From Phycisphaerales bacterium UBA5793 (lineage in GTDB: Bacteria; Planctomycetota; Phycisphaerae; Phycisphaerales; UBA5793), in the NCBI GenBank assembly GCA_002418285.1, contig DIDT01000037.1:41648-105647 (forward strand): a DNA stretch of 64,000 nt, given 5' to 3'. Both the position numbers and the translations under genes were made by a program. The first letter of the stretch is position 1. Each line of letters begins with the position of its first letter. Under the pieces are notes generated by a model that saw nothing but the letters and a program-made list of their open reading frames with translations, had not been told where the DNA came from and searched no databases. This document shows positions 56,428 to 64,000 of the stretch, one piece after another.

Positions 56428-57051
56428 TCAGGCGCGACGGCGACGTCCGCCCAGAGCGATGGTGCCCAGGCCGAGGAGAGCAAGGCTGCCCGGGGCCGGG
56501 ATTTCGTAGAGCAGAACGCTGCAAAGCCACTCGCCACTGCCCTGGAGGTTGTCGACTACCGTAGCCTGAGCGTCGAACGAATCCCAAGTCGTGTTGTAGG
56601 GGCCGATCACGACGAGGTACGTACCCGCAAGCAGGTTGATCTCGTTGGTGATGTTGCCCTGCCGGGTCGTGCCGTTGAACGGGTTGCCAGGCTGAGGAGC
56701 ATCGCCCGCGGCGATATAGGCGTCGAGCACATTGCCCGAGTCATAGTCGTCGTTGATCGCAAGGATCTGCAGGCCGTCGCCCGTGTACAGAGCGAGTTCG
56801 GTGTCAGAGCCAAGGTCGTTTGAGCCGAAGCTGTCCAACTGAAGGCCGTAGCCGCTACCCTGCACCACGTTGCGGTCGAGAGTGAAACGGAGGCCGAAAA
56901 GCACCTCGCCGTTGTTCTCAAAGAAACCCGCGTCCATCATCGGAACGCCGACTTGGAGCGTTCCACCATTGCGAATCGGGAACGCGAGGGCGGGAGCCGC
57001 AGTTGCGGTTGCCAACGCCACGCCACACAACATCATCTTGAAGTTCTTCAT
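56428..57051 (-). CDS. PEP-CTERM-like secreted protein, paralogue B
   Basis: A 207-residue protein with signal peptide (MLCGVALATATAAPALA), the same beta-rich body as paralogue A, and the tail IPAPGSLALLGLGTIALGG followed by RRRRA. The tail fits the PEP-CTERM layout (proline motif, hydrophobic helix, arginine cluster), with Pro-Ala-Pro instead of Pro-Glu-Pro. AGGAGAG is well placed before ATG 57051. The high identity with paralogue A over the middle implies a fairly recent tandem duplication. Own promoter and terminator suggest separate control of the two genes. Confidence 0.8.
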   Translation of the reverse strand: MKNFKMMLCGVALATATAAPALAFPIRNGGTLQVGVPMMDAGFFENNGEVLFGLRFTLDRNVVQGSGYGLQLDSFGSNDLGSDTELALYTGDGLQILAINDDYDSGNVLDAYIAAGDAPQPGNPFNGTTRQGNITNEINLLAGTYLVVIGPYNTTWDSFDAQATVVDNLQGSGEWLCSVLLYEIPAPGSLALLGLGTIALGGRRRRA

Positions 57052-57417
57052 TTCTCACACTCTCCTGTACTTTTTGAGCCCGGACCGTTGGGTTGACGAT
57101 GAACGAATTAACTCTAATCACGCTCTGTGCCGAGGTTCACCTCGACTTCGATCAAACCAGCGGCCGGTCGATCTTCTTCCCACTTCCATCCACCCTGCAG
57201 AAGCGACCAGCGAACCCCACAAAGGCTCAACCTGGCCTCGTCGACAGTGCGTGAACTGTTGAGAGAGTCCGTTCTCCACTCCTCAACATCTTGCTACCGT
57301 ATCAGATTACCCGATTCTTGCCCGTTTGTCCAGTGAGAAATCTGATTTCTCCCAGCATTTTGCAATTTCCATCCGAAGACTCGATTGATACCCCTATGCA
57401 CGTCCTATAACCACGAA
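57052..57417. other. 366-bp spacer upstream of PEP-CTERM-like paralogue B
   Basis: No gene is seen. The stretch is more AT-rich than its surroundings near 57300-57400 and contains a short AT-rich hairpin (GAGAAAT with ATTTCTC, 57335-57351). It must hold the promoter of paralogue B, but I cannot name a clear one. Confidence 0.5.
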
Positions 57418-57798
57418 TCAGTAACGCGGCACCGCCGGATCCACCCCAGTCGACCACGCGTCGATCCCACCCGCAAGTGACCAGGCGTCCGAAAACCCAC
57501 GTTCCCGCAGAAAAGCCACCACCCGAAGCGATCGCTGCCCGTGATGACAGTGAACCACGATCCGGCGACCCAAATGGGGGTCAAGTTCCTCAATCCGCGA
57601 TGCAATTTCGTTCATTGGGATCAGGACCGAGCCGCCGATCCGCGCCACCCCATGCTCTTGAGGCGTTCGACAGTCCACCAGCAGCGGTTTGCTCTCCCCG
57701 GCCATCTCGGCGGCCAGCGCCGTGGGCGCAACCTCCCAATCCTCACGAAAGGGGTATCTTGGGGGAAGCCCTGAACCGGCTGGGGAGGGACTCATCAC
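57418..57798 (-). CDS. rhodanese-like sulfurtransferase domain protein
   Basis: A 126-residue single rhodanese domain. LLVDCRTPQEHGVARIGGSV is the conserved N-terminal half; the active loop is VVHCHHGQRS with Cys 84, and GFSDAWSLAGGIDAW is the conserved C-terminal block. It is probably a cytoplasmic sulfur carrier or thiosulfate sulfurtransferase. The start overlaps the stop of the lipoprotein gene by 4 bases (ATGA). Confidence 0.9.
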   Translation of the reverse strand: MMSPSPAGSGLPPRYPFREDWEVAPTALAAEMAGESKPLLVDCRTPQEHGVARIGGSVLIPMNEIASRIEELDPHLGRRIVVHCHHGQRSLRVVAFLRERGFSDAWSLAGGIDAWSTGVDPAVPRY

Positions 57799-58322
57799 GG
57801 CCCTGGAGCAACAGGTGAGATGTCAATAGGGTCCGTGGCCGGCTGAAGGTCGTACGACTCCGCTGGGCCGTGCCCGATCTCGCGCGGTCGGGTAATGAAC
57901 GCCATCCGAAACGGCGCCATCACCAGATTGCCCAGCTGCACGACCGGATCCACCACGATTTCAAGGTACTCAGCGCCGAGCGTCCGAGGGTTGTCCGCCA
58001 GATCCATGGCCGTCTCGGTGGTTGGATAATCCCCCGACGCACGCACGCGGTTTCGCTTTCCAATCACAAACGACCGCACATAGTTGGGGCGAATCTCAAT
58101 GTCGTCGCGGGAGAGACGCACTTGCTCCGGCGCCCAGTTGCTGCGATCAATCCCCGTCACGGATCGCTCGCCGCTCAACTCCGTCGGAGTCGCCTCAGAT
58201 TGCAGCGCGGGCAGTGTGCTCGCCTGGCGAGGCTGATTCTGCACATTCATCGATCCGCATCCCTGGCCGAACCACATCGTCATCGTCACCCAGAATGTCA
58301 GCCAAAGAACGCGGTTTCGCAT
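57795..58322 (-). CDS. hypothetical lipoprotein
   Basis: A 175-residue protein with a lipoprotein signal (LTFWVTMTMWFGQGC) from ATG 58322, which has GGAG nine bases upstream; the in-frame ATG at 58343 is less suitable. The mature part is mostly hydrophilic and then contains LEIVVDPVVQLGNLVMAPFR, a hydrophobic patch that may be peripheral. No domain is recognised. Coupled translation with the rhodanese gene hints at a common process but no more. Confidence 0.65.
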   Translation of the reverse strand: MRNRVLWLTFWVTMTMWFGQGCGSMNVQNQPRQASTLPALQSEATPTELSGERSVTGIDRSNWAPEQVRLSRDDIEIRPNYVRSFVIGKRNRVRASGDYPTTETAMDLADNPRTLGAEYLEIVVDPVVQLGNLVMAPFRMAFITRPREIGHGPAESYDLQPATDPIDISPVAPGP

Positions 58323-58400
58323 GGGTCGGCTCTCCAGTTGCATGGGGAAGTGTACGGCCAGTTCCCCGGGGGAACAGCATGCGCCATGATCCCATCATTG

Positions 58401-59087
58401 TCAATCAATCAGCCCCACAATCTCGCGGACCAGCCGCTCGGCCAGCTCTTCCTCGAATCCCCGTCGCCCCAGCAGCGCCATCAGTCGACGGGCCTGCGTT
58501 TCCGGTGCCAGCGATTGCATCGCCTCGAGACGCGACTCGATCAGAGCCCGCGCCTGCTGCTCAGCCGGCGGCGACTGCTCGCGCACCTGGCCCAGGACTT
58601 CGCCGGCGATCTCCCCACCCACACCGTGCCGCTCCAGCACATCGCGCATCAGCCGCTCACCCGCCGGCAGGCGCCGCTGCACCTGCTCGATCGCCTCGTG
58701 GGCAAAAGACCGATCATCGAGCAGCCTCAACTCTCGCAGACGTTCAACGACCGAGTTGATCTGAGCTGCATCGAAACCGCGGCCGATCAGATGTGTTCGC
58801 ATCTCCGCTTCGCTGCGTGCCCGGTGTCGCAGGTACCGCAGCGCGGCATCCAACGCGCTGAGGTACTGCGTTCGAACGTGGATCGCGTCCAGTTTCGCCC
58901 GGTCGAGAGTAGTACCAATGCCCAGGCCCAATTCCCCCACGTCGCGCGACCTCAACACCGCCACCACCAGCCGGCCCGCACGTACTTTGATCCGCTCGGC
59001 CGAATCGCGCATCGGGTCGAGAGCCGTGATCGACACGCCGATCAACCGCGACCGACGTTGCGGCCAAGGTTCGTCCCGCGCTGTCAT
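58401..59087 (-). CDS. recX: regulatory protein RecX
   Basis: A 228-residue RecX, which modulates RecA filaments. The three-helix repeats are clear: ALRYLRHRARSEAEMRTHLI, then DAAQINSVVERLRELRLLDD, RSFAHEAIEQ and the C-terminal RRGFEEELAERLVRE. An N-terminal extension of about 75 residues of beta type precedes the repeats. recA is not adjacent. It starts inside the stop of the TPR gene (ATGA), so the two are coupled. Confidence 0.88.
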   Translation of the reverse strand: MTARDEPWPQRRSRLIGVSITALDPMRDSAERIKVRAGRLVVAVLRSRDVGELGLGIGTTLDRAKLDAIHVRTQYLSALDAALRYLRHRARSEAEMRTHLIGRGFDAAQINSVVERLRELRLLDDRSFAHEAIEQVQRRLPAGERLMRDVLERHGVGGEIAGEVLGQVREQSPPAEQQARALIESRLEAMQSLAPETQARRLMALLGRRGFEEELAERLVREIVGLID

Positions 59088-59401
59088 CCGCCGAGTGATT
59101 GCAGGTACTCCTCGATTTCACGATGCGCCTTCGCATCTGCCGAGGGCGAGACCGCCCGCAGCCCGCGTTGCAGCGTCTCGCGCGCCGCGTCCTGTTTTCC
59201 GAGCGATTCGAGGGATCGAGCCTTATGGAAGTAGGCGTATCCGTTTTCCGGCTCAAGAGCGATCACCCGATCGAAGTGCTCAATGGCCTTGTCCTGCTCA
59301 GCGTGTTTGGCGTACTCCTGTGCAAGGGCGTACAGGCAAAACGCGTCGTCAGGCTCAGCCTCCAGGAGACGGCGAAGTTTCTCGATGCGGTCGGTGGTCA
59401 T
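59084..59401 (-). CDS. small TPR protein
   Basis: A 105-residue protein made of two to three tetratricopeptide repeats (FCLYALAQEYAKHAEQDKAI and GYAYFHKARSLESLGKQDAA). The start at ATG 59401 gives a compact protein with a helical beginning TTDRIEKLRRLL; the longer open frame upstream belongs to the antisense of the neighbouring gene. Short TPR proteins of this form sit in many planctomycete and deltaproteobacterial genomes as uncharacterised adaptor proteins. Confidence 0.8.
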   Translation of the reverse strand: MTTDRIEKLRRLLEAEPDDAFCLYALAQEYAKHAEQDKAIEHFDRVIALEPENGYAYFHKARSLESLGKQDAARETLQRGLRAVSPSADAKAHREIEEYLQSLGG

Positions 59402-59500
59402 GGCTGTGGGCAATCCTACCCTACCCGCCGAGCCGTGTATGGCCCCGTGGGAAACAGGGGGGGTCATCGCTGGCAAATCCCAAGAGAGAGGACACCGACG

Positions 59501-60493
59501 ATGATCAATCGCCCCGCCATTCAACGCGCCGCAGCCGCCCTCTGCACAGCCGCGCTGCTCATCTCCGCCACCAGCCGAGCCGACGACCGCATCACCCTCC
59601 TTGGCGGCGACACCATTCACGGCAAACTCGTCGAGCAAACCGACGAAAACGTCATCTTCGAGCACCCCGTGCTCGGGCGCATGGTCATCGCGCGGTCCCA
59701 GATCCAGACCATCACCCTCGATGGCCAGCAGCCCGACCAACCAGCCGAATCCGCAGAAGCGCAAGGCGAAGCCGAGGCCGAAGGCGCCGGCAACGAAGTC
59801 CAACCCTCCACCACCATCGAGGAAGAAACCCCCGAACCCATCAAGTGGAAGTCCCGCTTCGAAGCCGGCGTCACCGGCAGCGAGGGTCGCACCGAGAAGG
59901 TCGACGCGCGACTCAACTTCTTCACCGAACGCCGCACCGATGAGACCCGCCTCGCCCTCGACGCCAACTACCGCGCCGCCACCTCGCGCGGCGACAAGAC
60001 GGAGAACAAGTTCGACGCCGGCGCCATCCACGACTGGTATTTCCCGGATTCCCCCTGGCTCGCCTTCGTCCAGGGACGATTCCAGTACGATGAGTTCGCC
60101 GCCTACGACCAGCGCTACTCAGCCGGCGGCGGCCTCGGCTACACCTTCGTCAAGGATGACCGCACCGAACTCGTCGGCCGCGTCGGTCTCGGCGGCAACT
60201 ACGAAAAAGGCGGACCCAACGACGGCGACTTCACCCCTGAGGGCATCATCAAGATCGATCTCACCCACCACTTCAACGAAATCACCAGCATCACCGCCGG
60301 CGCCGAGTACTACCCCGATCTCAGCGAGTTTGGCGACTACCGGGCCGTCCTCAGTGCCGCCATCCAGACCAAGCTCTCCGCCACCAGCCCCGCCAGCATC
60401 AAGTTCGGCGTGCGCGAAGAGTTCGAGCAATACAAGAACTCCAACCAGGACGACCTGCTCGAGTTCTTCGGCCTGTTTGTGGTTGAGTTCTGA
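59501..60493 (+). CDS. DUF481-family outer-membrane beta-barrel protein
   Basis: A 330-residue exported protein: signal peptide (AAAALCTAALLISATSRA), a small SH3-like beta domain (RITLLGGDTIHGKLVEQTDE), an acidic linker, and a DUF481-type barrel with KSRFEAGVTGSEGRTEKVD, WYFPDSPWLAFVQGRFQYDE and GLGYTFVKDDRTELV. Barrels of this group end in an aromatic residue, here Phe in VVEF, as expected for outer-membrane insertion. ATG 59501 has AGAGAGAGGA upstream. Function unknown; salt-induced or envelope roles are reported for relatives. Confidence 0.85.
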   Translation: MINRPAIQRAAAALCTAALLISATSRADDRITLLGGDTIHGKLVEQTDENVIFEHPVLGRMVIARSQIQTITLDGQQPDQPAESAEAQGEAEAEGAGNEVQPSTTIEEETPEPIKWKSRFEAGVTGSEGRTEKVDARLNFFTERRTDETRLALDANYRAATSRGDKTENKFDAGAIHDWYFPDSPWLAFVQGRFQYDEFAAYDQRYSAGGGLGYTFVKDDRTELVGRVGLGGNYEKGGPNDGDFTPEGIIKIDLTHHFNEITSITAGAEYYPDLSEFGDYRAVLSAAIQTKLSATSPASIKFGVREEFEQYKNSNQDDLLEFFGLFVVEF

Positions 60494-60504
60494 TCGCCCC
60501 GCAC

Positions 60505-60771
60505 TCAGTCGACGTCAATCAGTTTGACAAACGTCGCCACTTCGTCCTTCGACACCACGCCCTTGGAAACCAGCAGGCGAATCAGCGAACTCAGGTACAG
60601 CTTGAGTTGCTCATTCTCCTGCTTCAGGTCGGCGATCTCCATGTCCTGCGAGCGATCAACGCCGCGCTGGTTGAACAGCGCCGTCTTGAGCCTTGCGATG
60701 TCATCCTCGGTGTCCTGAATGTCGAGACGATTCCCGATATCACCCAGCAGCAGCGTGCGTCCCCAGCCCAT
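60505..60771 (-). CDS. small coiled-coil protein
   Basis: An 88-residue protein with a strong GAGGAGG box five bases before ATG 60771. The central part (DDIARLKTALFNQRG; MEIADLKQENEQLKLYL) has heptad spacing typical of a coiled coil. No family is recognised. It stands alone between the DUF481 gene, on which it converges, and a gene-free spacer. Confidence 0.7.
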   Translation of the reverse strand: MGWGRTLLLGDIGNRLDIQDTEDDIARLKTALFNQRGVDRSQDMEIADLKQENEQLKLYLSSLIRLLVSKGVVSKDEVATFVKLIDVD

Positions 60772-61238
60772 GCGACCCTCCTCACGTTGTGAAGCACCAC
60801 GATAGACCCACGCCGCACGGCGAGCAGCAGGGGCGCCGTTCCGCGTCCGACTCCGCGGTGCTGAGCGCGAACGGATCGGGCGCCATGCGATCGCTCTCGA
60901 AAGTAGGGTGGCGATAAGCGCCGCTCTGGAAGCGCATCCCGCCGGGTTGGACGCTCAGTTCCCCGCTGGCCGCACTTCGCTTCCCTTCGCCGATCAGCCC
61001 AAACCCTAATGCCGGGGTGCCATGGTCGAAGCGACGCCCTGGGAGCGCAGGCCATGCGATAGTGCCGCAAACGATCAACCTCCAATCGCCAGGGTGCCAC
61101 TCAGCATCCGGCTCTGAGGTGCTGAGTGCGAACGTGCAACCACCACCGTAGGGTCCGCCATGCGGACCGCGCTCTCTGGTCCCTGATGCCAACTGCCCCG
61201 CGCCTCGCGGCCATGAGCGAGTCTGCGAGTCGAATGGT
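60772..61238. other. 467-bp gene-free spacer with internal degenerate repeats
   Basis: No plausible gene is seen. GGTGCTGAGCGCGAACG (60857-60873) recurs as GGTGCTGAGTGCGAACG (61118-61134), and GCCATGCGAT also occurs near both. This looks like a multi-part, decayed repeat region, possibly a family dispersed in this genome; nothing here allows a function. Confidence 0.45.
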
Positions 61239-62609
61239 CTACTCAAACCGCCACACCACCAACTGACTGACCGCACACTCCCCCTGCACCACGGCCTGGA
61301 AGAGAATGGTCTGGCCGCGTGCGATGAGGGGGACGGTGCGGGTGATGGAGGCAACGCCGTTGGCGTCGGCGACGGCGGCGCCGATGACCGTCGGGCTGTC
61401 GAGTTGCAGCGCGTTCTGCTGGAGGTCGCAGCCGGGGATGCGCGTGCCGCCGCCGTGGCGCGAGTAGAGGAAATACACGCGCGAGCCGGGCGTCGCGCCA
61501 GTCACGCGCAGCCGGTTTGTTGTGCCAGCGCTTCCCGGCAGAGGATTCTGGAGAGTCATCGTCGGATTGACCGGTGTGAGCAGGAGCGCCCACAAGTCGA
61601 AGCCGATGTTCGCAGTCACTGGAATCTGGCCTGCGTCGTTGATTGTTCTGGCATTGGAGATGTTCCAATCCAATCGCAGCCGTGGCGGCACCACGTCGTT
61701 GAGAATAATCCAATCTTCGCCGGGATTCAGAATCATCGCAACGTTAGCACTGTTGTTCTCGCCAACGATCTGACCGCGATCATTGAGGCCTCGCGCTACG
61801 CTCTCTGCGCCGGCGGAAGAAGTGTGGATGTCGAATATCTGGCCATTCACCCACTTCACGGCGTGTTCCTCTTCCGCCCGTGTCCGCGAGTTACCGACAA
61901 TGACGCTGGACTCGTTGATGGCGTAAGCATGCGTTGAGCCTTGGCCTCCGAGTGACCCAAGGTCGAAGACTTCGCCGTTGCGCCAGAGTAGGCCGGTCAA
62001 CTGCCCATCGACACTGTAGCCATATCCGACGATTTCGCCGAGGTTGTTGATGTCAAAGGCGGCCCGACCGTCCCAGTCGGGATGGGGTGCAGGCAGCACT
62101 TGCATCTTGCCGTTCTGCCATATGAACGCCTTATTGCGGAAGCTCTTGAGTTCAAATTCGGATTCACCCACCACCTTGCCGAGGTCATTCATCGCGTTTG
62201 CGAAGCTGCTCTCGCCGCCCAGAGTGCCGAGATCAAAAATGTTGCCGTCATGCCAGATGCACGCTCGGCGAACGTAGATACTGCTATTAGGTCGGAAGCC
62301 AGCCCACCCAGCAATCGCACCTAACTCATTGATGGCAGCAGCACCACTATCATCGCCGCCCAGGGTGCCGAGGTCGATGACGCCGCCTACGCGCGGCCAC
62401 AATGTTGCGTGAAAATCCGATGCGCCAACGGCAGCGCCACCAACCACATCGCCGACCGAATCTATGCCTCCCGGCGCGTCGGACTGGTTCAGTTCGCTGA
62501 GGCCCGATAGCTCAAACACGGCGTAACGATAGTCCTGCGCAGCGGTCTTCTGGACTGATATTGACAGCACGACAATAGTTGGCAGAATGAGCACATTGTG
62601 AAGGGTCAT
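61239..62609 (-). CDS. secreted HAF-repeat protein, copy 2
   Basis: I set the start at ATG 62609, with GAGGA just upstream and a hydrophobic signal peptide (MTLHNVLILPTIVVLSISV), giving 456 residues. The body consists of HAF-type repeats with the pattern DLGTLGG...AxxIN..G.VVG, for example DLGTLGGDDSGAAAINELGA, DLGTLGGESSFANAMNDLGK and DLGSLGGQGSTHAYAINESS. The C-terminal domain reads RVTGATPGSRVYFLYSRHGG, then PGCDLQQNALQLDSP and QTILFQAVVQGECAVSQLVVW. It is a likely secreted or surface beta-propeller-like protein of unknown role, and a clear paralogue of the gene next door. Confidence 0.82.
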   Translation of the reverse strand: MTLHNVLILPTIVVLSISVQKTAAQDYRYAVFELSGLSELNQSDAPGGIDSVGDVVGGAAVGASDFHATLWPRVGGVIDLGTLGGDDSGAAAINELGAIAGWAGFRPNSSIYVRRACIWHDGNIFDLGTLGGESSFANAMNDLGKVVGESEFELKSFRNKAFIWQNGKMQVLPAPHPDWDGRAAFDINNLGEIVGYGYSVDGQLTGLLWRNGEVFDLGSLGGQGSTHAYAINESSVIVGNSRTRAEEEHAVKWVNGQIFDIHTSSAGAESVARGLNDRGQIVGENNSANVAMILNPGEDWIILNDVVPPRLRLDWNISNARTINDAGQIPVTANIGFDLWALLLTPVNPTMTLQNPLPGSAGTTNRLRVTGATPGSRVYFLYSRHGGGTRIPGCDLQQNALQLDSPTVIGAAVADANGVASITRTVPLIARGQTILFQAVVQGECAVSQLVVWRFE

Positions 62610-62632
62610 GGCATTCCTCACTTGCGGGAAGC

Positions 62633-62661
62633 GGCGGAAAGGGCTTTTCGCCCTTCCCGCC
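62633..62661. repeat. hairpin between the Cys-rich ORF and HAF copy 2
   Basis: GGCGGAAAGGGC and GCCCTTCCCGCC form a 12-bp stem with one G-T position and a 5-base loop. It sits 24 bases ahead of the HAF copy 2 start and 16 bases after the small ORF's stop, with no T-run. It may separate or attenuate the two messages. Confidence 0.5.
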
Positions 62662-62676
62662 ATTATGGTTTCTACG

Positions 62677-62829
62677 TCACGGACAACCCGGGCACGTGTT
62701 CGCACTGTTGCACGCGCAACTGTGCGGCGTGAACACGGAGTCGCTGATGTAGTAGGAAGCACCGTACTCAACGTAATCGGCCGCGATCGGAGTGGGCAAG
62801 AAAACGGGACTGGTACGATGGTTTGGCAT
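62677..62829 (-). CDS. 50-residue Cys-rich small protein between the HAF genes
   Basis: A short ORF with a GGAGAGAAG box ahead of ATG 62829, 27 bases after the stop of the upstream HAF gene. The peptide begins MPNHRTSPVFLPTP, has a Tyr-rich middle (DYVEYGASYYISDS) and ends SCACNSANTCPGCP with four Cys in the last thirteen residues. There is no hydrophobic signal sequence. It could be a metal-binding peptide, a modified-peptide precursor or simply part of a larger repeated HAF unit. The ribosome-binding site and the position argue that it is translated, but conservation is untested. Confidence 0.5.
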   Translation of the reverse strand: MPNHRTSPVFLPTPIAADYVEYGASYYISDSVFTPHSCACNSANTCPGCP

Positions 62830-62856
62830 GTTCTTCTCTCCGCCATCCGGGTGCTC

Positions 62857-64000
62857 CTACTCAAACTCCCACACCACCAACTGGCTGATCGCGCACTCCC
62901 CCTGCACCACGGCCTGGAAGAGGATGGTCTGGCCGCGTGCGTGCGGAGGTGCTGCGCGCGTGATCGTCGCGATGCCGTTCTCATCGGCAATGGCCGAGCC
63001 GATGAGGCGCGGGCTGCTGATTTGGATCGCCGCGCCGGTCTGCAGGTCGCAGCCGGGAACAATCGTTCCGCCACCCCGTGTGCCGTAGGCGAACAGCACC
63101 CGCGCGCCGGGGGTCGCGCCGCTGATGGTCAGCGTGTTGGCCACGCCGCCGCGCCCGGGATCCGGCCCCCCCAGCGTCAGCGTCGGCGTCACCGGCGAGA
63201 GAATCAGCCCGCGACTGCGTTCGTAATCGCGGGCGCCGATCTGCCCGAAGTCGTTGATGCAGTGCACCCAGCGCACGACGTAGCCCGTGCGCGGCGGAAG
63301 GTAGTCGTTCAGGTTGAGCATGCGCCCGTCTTCGATCAGGAATCCGACTTCACGCTCCTCGGCGCGCGACCACATGTTGCCGGCGATCCGGCCGTTCTCG
63401 CTGATCGCCAGCGCGTAACTCGTCTGCGCCGCCTGGTTGTCGTGAATGTCGATAATCTGCCGATCGACCCATTTTACGGCGTGCTCGTTGCTGTTGAAGT
63501 TGCCCGTCTGCGACACGCCGACAATGACCCCGGCGTCGTTGATGCGCTCCGCCACCGTCACCCGATCGGCCAGCGACGGCAACTCGCTCATCTCCCCGTT
63601 CTCCCAGATCCAGGCGCGCGTGCTATTGGGTGGGACGCTTCCGTGGCCAATAATCGTGTCTGAGTTGTTGACGTCGAGCGCGAAGCTCGCGCGTTCGGAA
63701 TACAGCCAACCGAGGTCAGTCATTTGACCCTGACTCCATTTGAACGCATGTGATCCAGCAGGATCGTTCTCCGGCAGATTGGCAGAACCGACCACAATGC
63801 CCGCGTCATTGATGCCATTTGCATCGCTATAGGAGCCACCAAGTGTACCTAGGTAGACCACTTGGCCACCGCGCAACCACAGGGTGGCTATGCGAGCCGG
63901 ATCGCCCCAGTGTCGTCCCGCCAGATCACCCGAGTTGTTTATGGCCTTCGCATCCCCGACTCCAGCGTATCTCATCTCACCGTTCAACCACGTACCAACC
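62857..64000 (-). CDS. secreted HAF-repeat protein, copy 1 (5' end outside window)
   Basis: The frame is open to the window edge, so the signal peptide and the first repeats are missing. Visible repeats include YLGTLGGSYSDANGINDAGI followed by VVGSANLPEN, DLGWLYSERASFALDVNNSD and VGVSQTGNFNSNEHAVKWVD. The C-terminal domain, TISGATPGARVLFAYGTRGG with PGCDLQTGAAIQISSP and QTILFQAVVQGECAISQLVVW, is nearly the same as in copy 2 and is common at the ends of secreted planctomycete proteins. Function is unknown; extracellular location is inferred from the family. Confidence 0.82.
   Translation of the reverse strand, partial: VGTWLNGEMRYAGVGDAKAINNSGDLAGRHWGDPARIATLWLRGGQVVYLGTLGGSYSDANGINDAGIVVGSANLPENDPAGSHAFKWSQGQMTDLGWLYSERASFALDVNNSDTIIGHGSVPPNSTRAWIWENGEMSELPSLADRVTVAERINDAGVIVGVSQTGNFNSNEHAVKWVDRQIIDIHDNQAAQTSYALAISENGRIAGNMWSRAEEREVGFLIEDGRMLNLNDYLPPRTGYVVRWVHCINDFGQIGARDYERSRGLILSPVTPTLTLGGPDPGRGGVANTLTISGATPGARVLFAYGTRGGGTIVPGCDLQTGAAIQISSPRLIGSAIADENGIATITRAAPPHARGQTILFQAVVQGECAISQLVVWEFE

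Noticed and set aside
59402..60031. N-terminal extension of the TPR gene into the DUF481 region
   Set aside because: The added residues are Gly/Ala/Val-rich antisense of the DUF481 gene; the ATG at 59401 gives a compact TPR protein.
60782..61354. Minus-strand open frame of 190 codons through the repeat-bearing spacer
   Set aside because: It has no start signal, overlaps the HAF copy 2 end and has low-complexity composition; the repeats better explain the open frame.
62610..63074. Long N-terminal extension of HAF copy 2
   Set aside because: It overlaps the C-terminus of HAF copy 1 in another frame and is Arg/Ser-rich; the signal peptide at ATG 62609 marks the true start.

Overview
The window reads as a GC-rich chromosomal segment from a member of the Planctomycetota, most likely the Phycisphaerae lineage. 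This is an inference from gene content: HAF-repeat secreted proteins, PEP-CTERM-like tails, a UvrC without its helix-hairpin-helix end, a FlgI-like lipoprotein outside any flagellar cluster, several sulfotransferases, and VWA and DUF481 proteins of planctomycete style. There is no 16S gene or other decisive marker. I found no tRNA, rRNA, CRISPR array, insertion sequence or prophage.

Layout. 1-9.9 kb: end of a membrane VWA protein, an ABC-F ATPase, an isolated nuoI, a secreted Asp/Arg-rich protein, a secreted phosphodiesterase, an SLC13 carrier overlapping an acylphosphatase, a GbsR-type regulator and an unknown protein. 9.9-18.5 kb: a possible origin region and dnaA, a HEAT-like secreted protein, then a tight run of DegT aminotransferase, HAD hydrolase, zinc-ribbon membrane protein, GT-C-like transferase and Nif3-like protein. 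18.5-32.5 kb: a giant AsmA-like protein, guaB, a short uvrC, cyclophilin, a secreted metallophosphoesterase, then dnaG-rpoD.

32.5-34 kb is gene-poor. It holds a decayed AhpD-family gene (two in-frame stops plus frameshifts, one explained by a 17-bp tandem duplication), a nested hairpin, and rpmB with a clear promoter and terminator. 34-41 kb and 46.6-48.6 kb carry surface-polysaccharide genes: three divergent sulfotransferases, a flippase, a Wzy-like polymerase candidate, a secreted possible glycosidase and a GT4 glycosyltransferase.

Between these two polysaccharide blocks lies the most interesting system, 41.5-46.6 kb: a membrane-anchored tetraheme cytochrome c, a Tat-exported ferredoxin with four 4Fe-4S motifs, an NrfD-type quinone-interacting membrane subunit, an octaheme cytochrome of the hydroxylamine oxidoreductase (HAO) family and a small unknown protein. 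All are co-directional and mostly overlap by 4 nt. The module looks like Nrf-type BCD electron transfer joined to an HAO-type enzyme in place of NrfA, so it probably links the quinone pool to periplasmic nitrogen (or possibly sulfur) oxyanion chemistry.

48.6-64 kb: EEP-family protein, thiD, a lipoprotein phosphatase candidate, queG, the FlgI-like lipoprotein, xerD, two tandem PEP-CTERM-like paralogues, rhodanese, a lipoprotein, recX, a TPR protein, a DUF481 outer-membrane protein, a small coiled-coil protein, and two HAF-repeat genes separated by a previously easy-to-miss 50-residue Cys-rich ORF.
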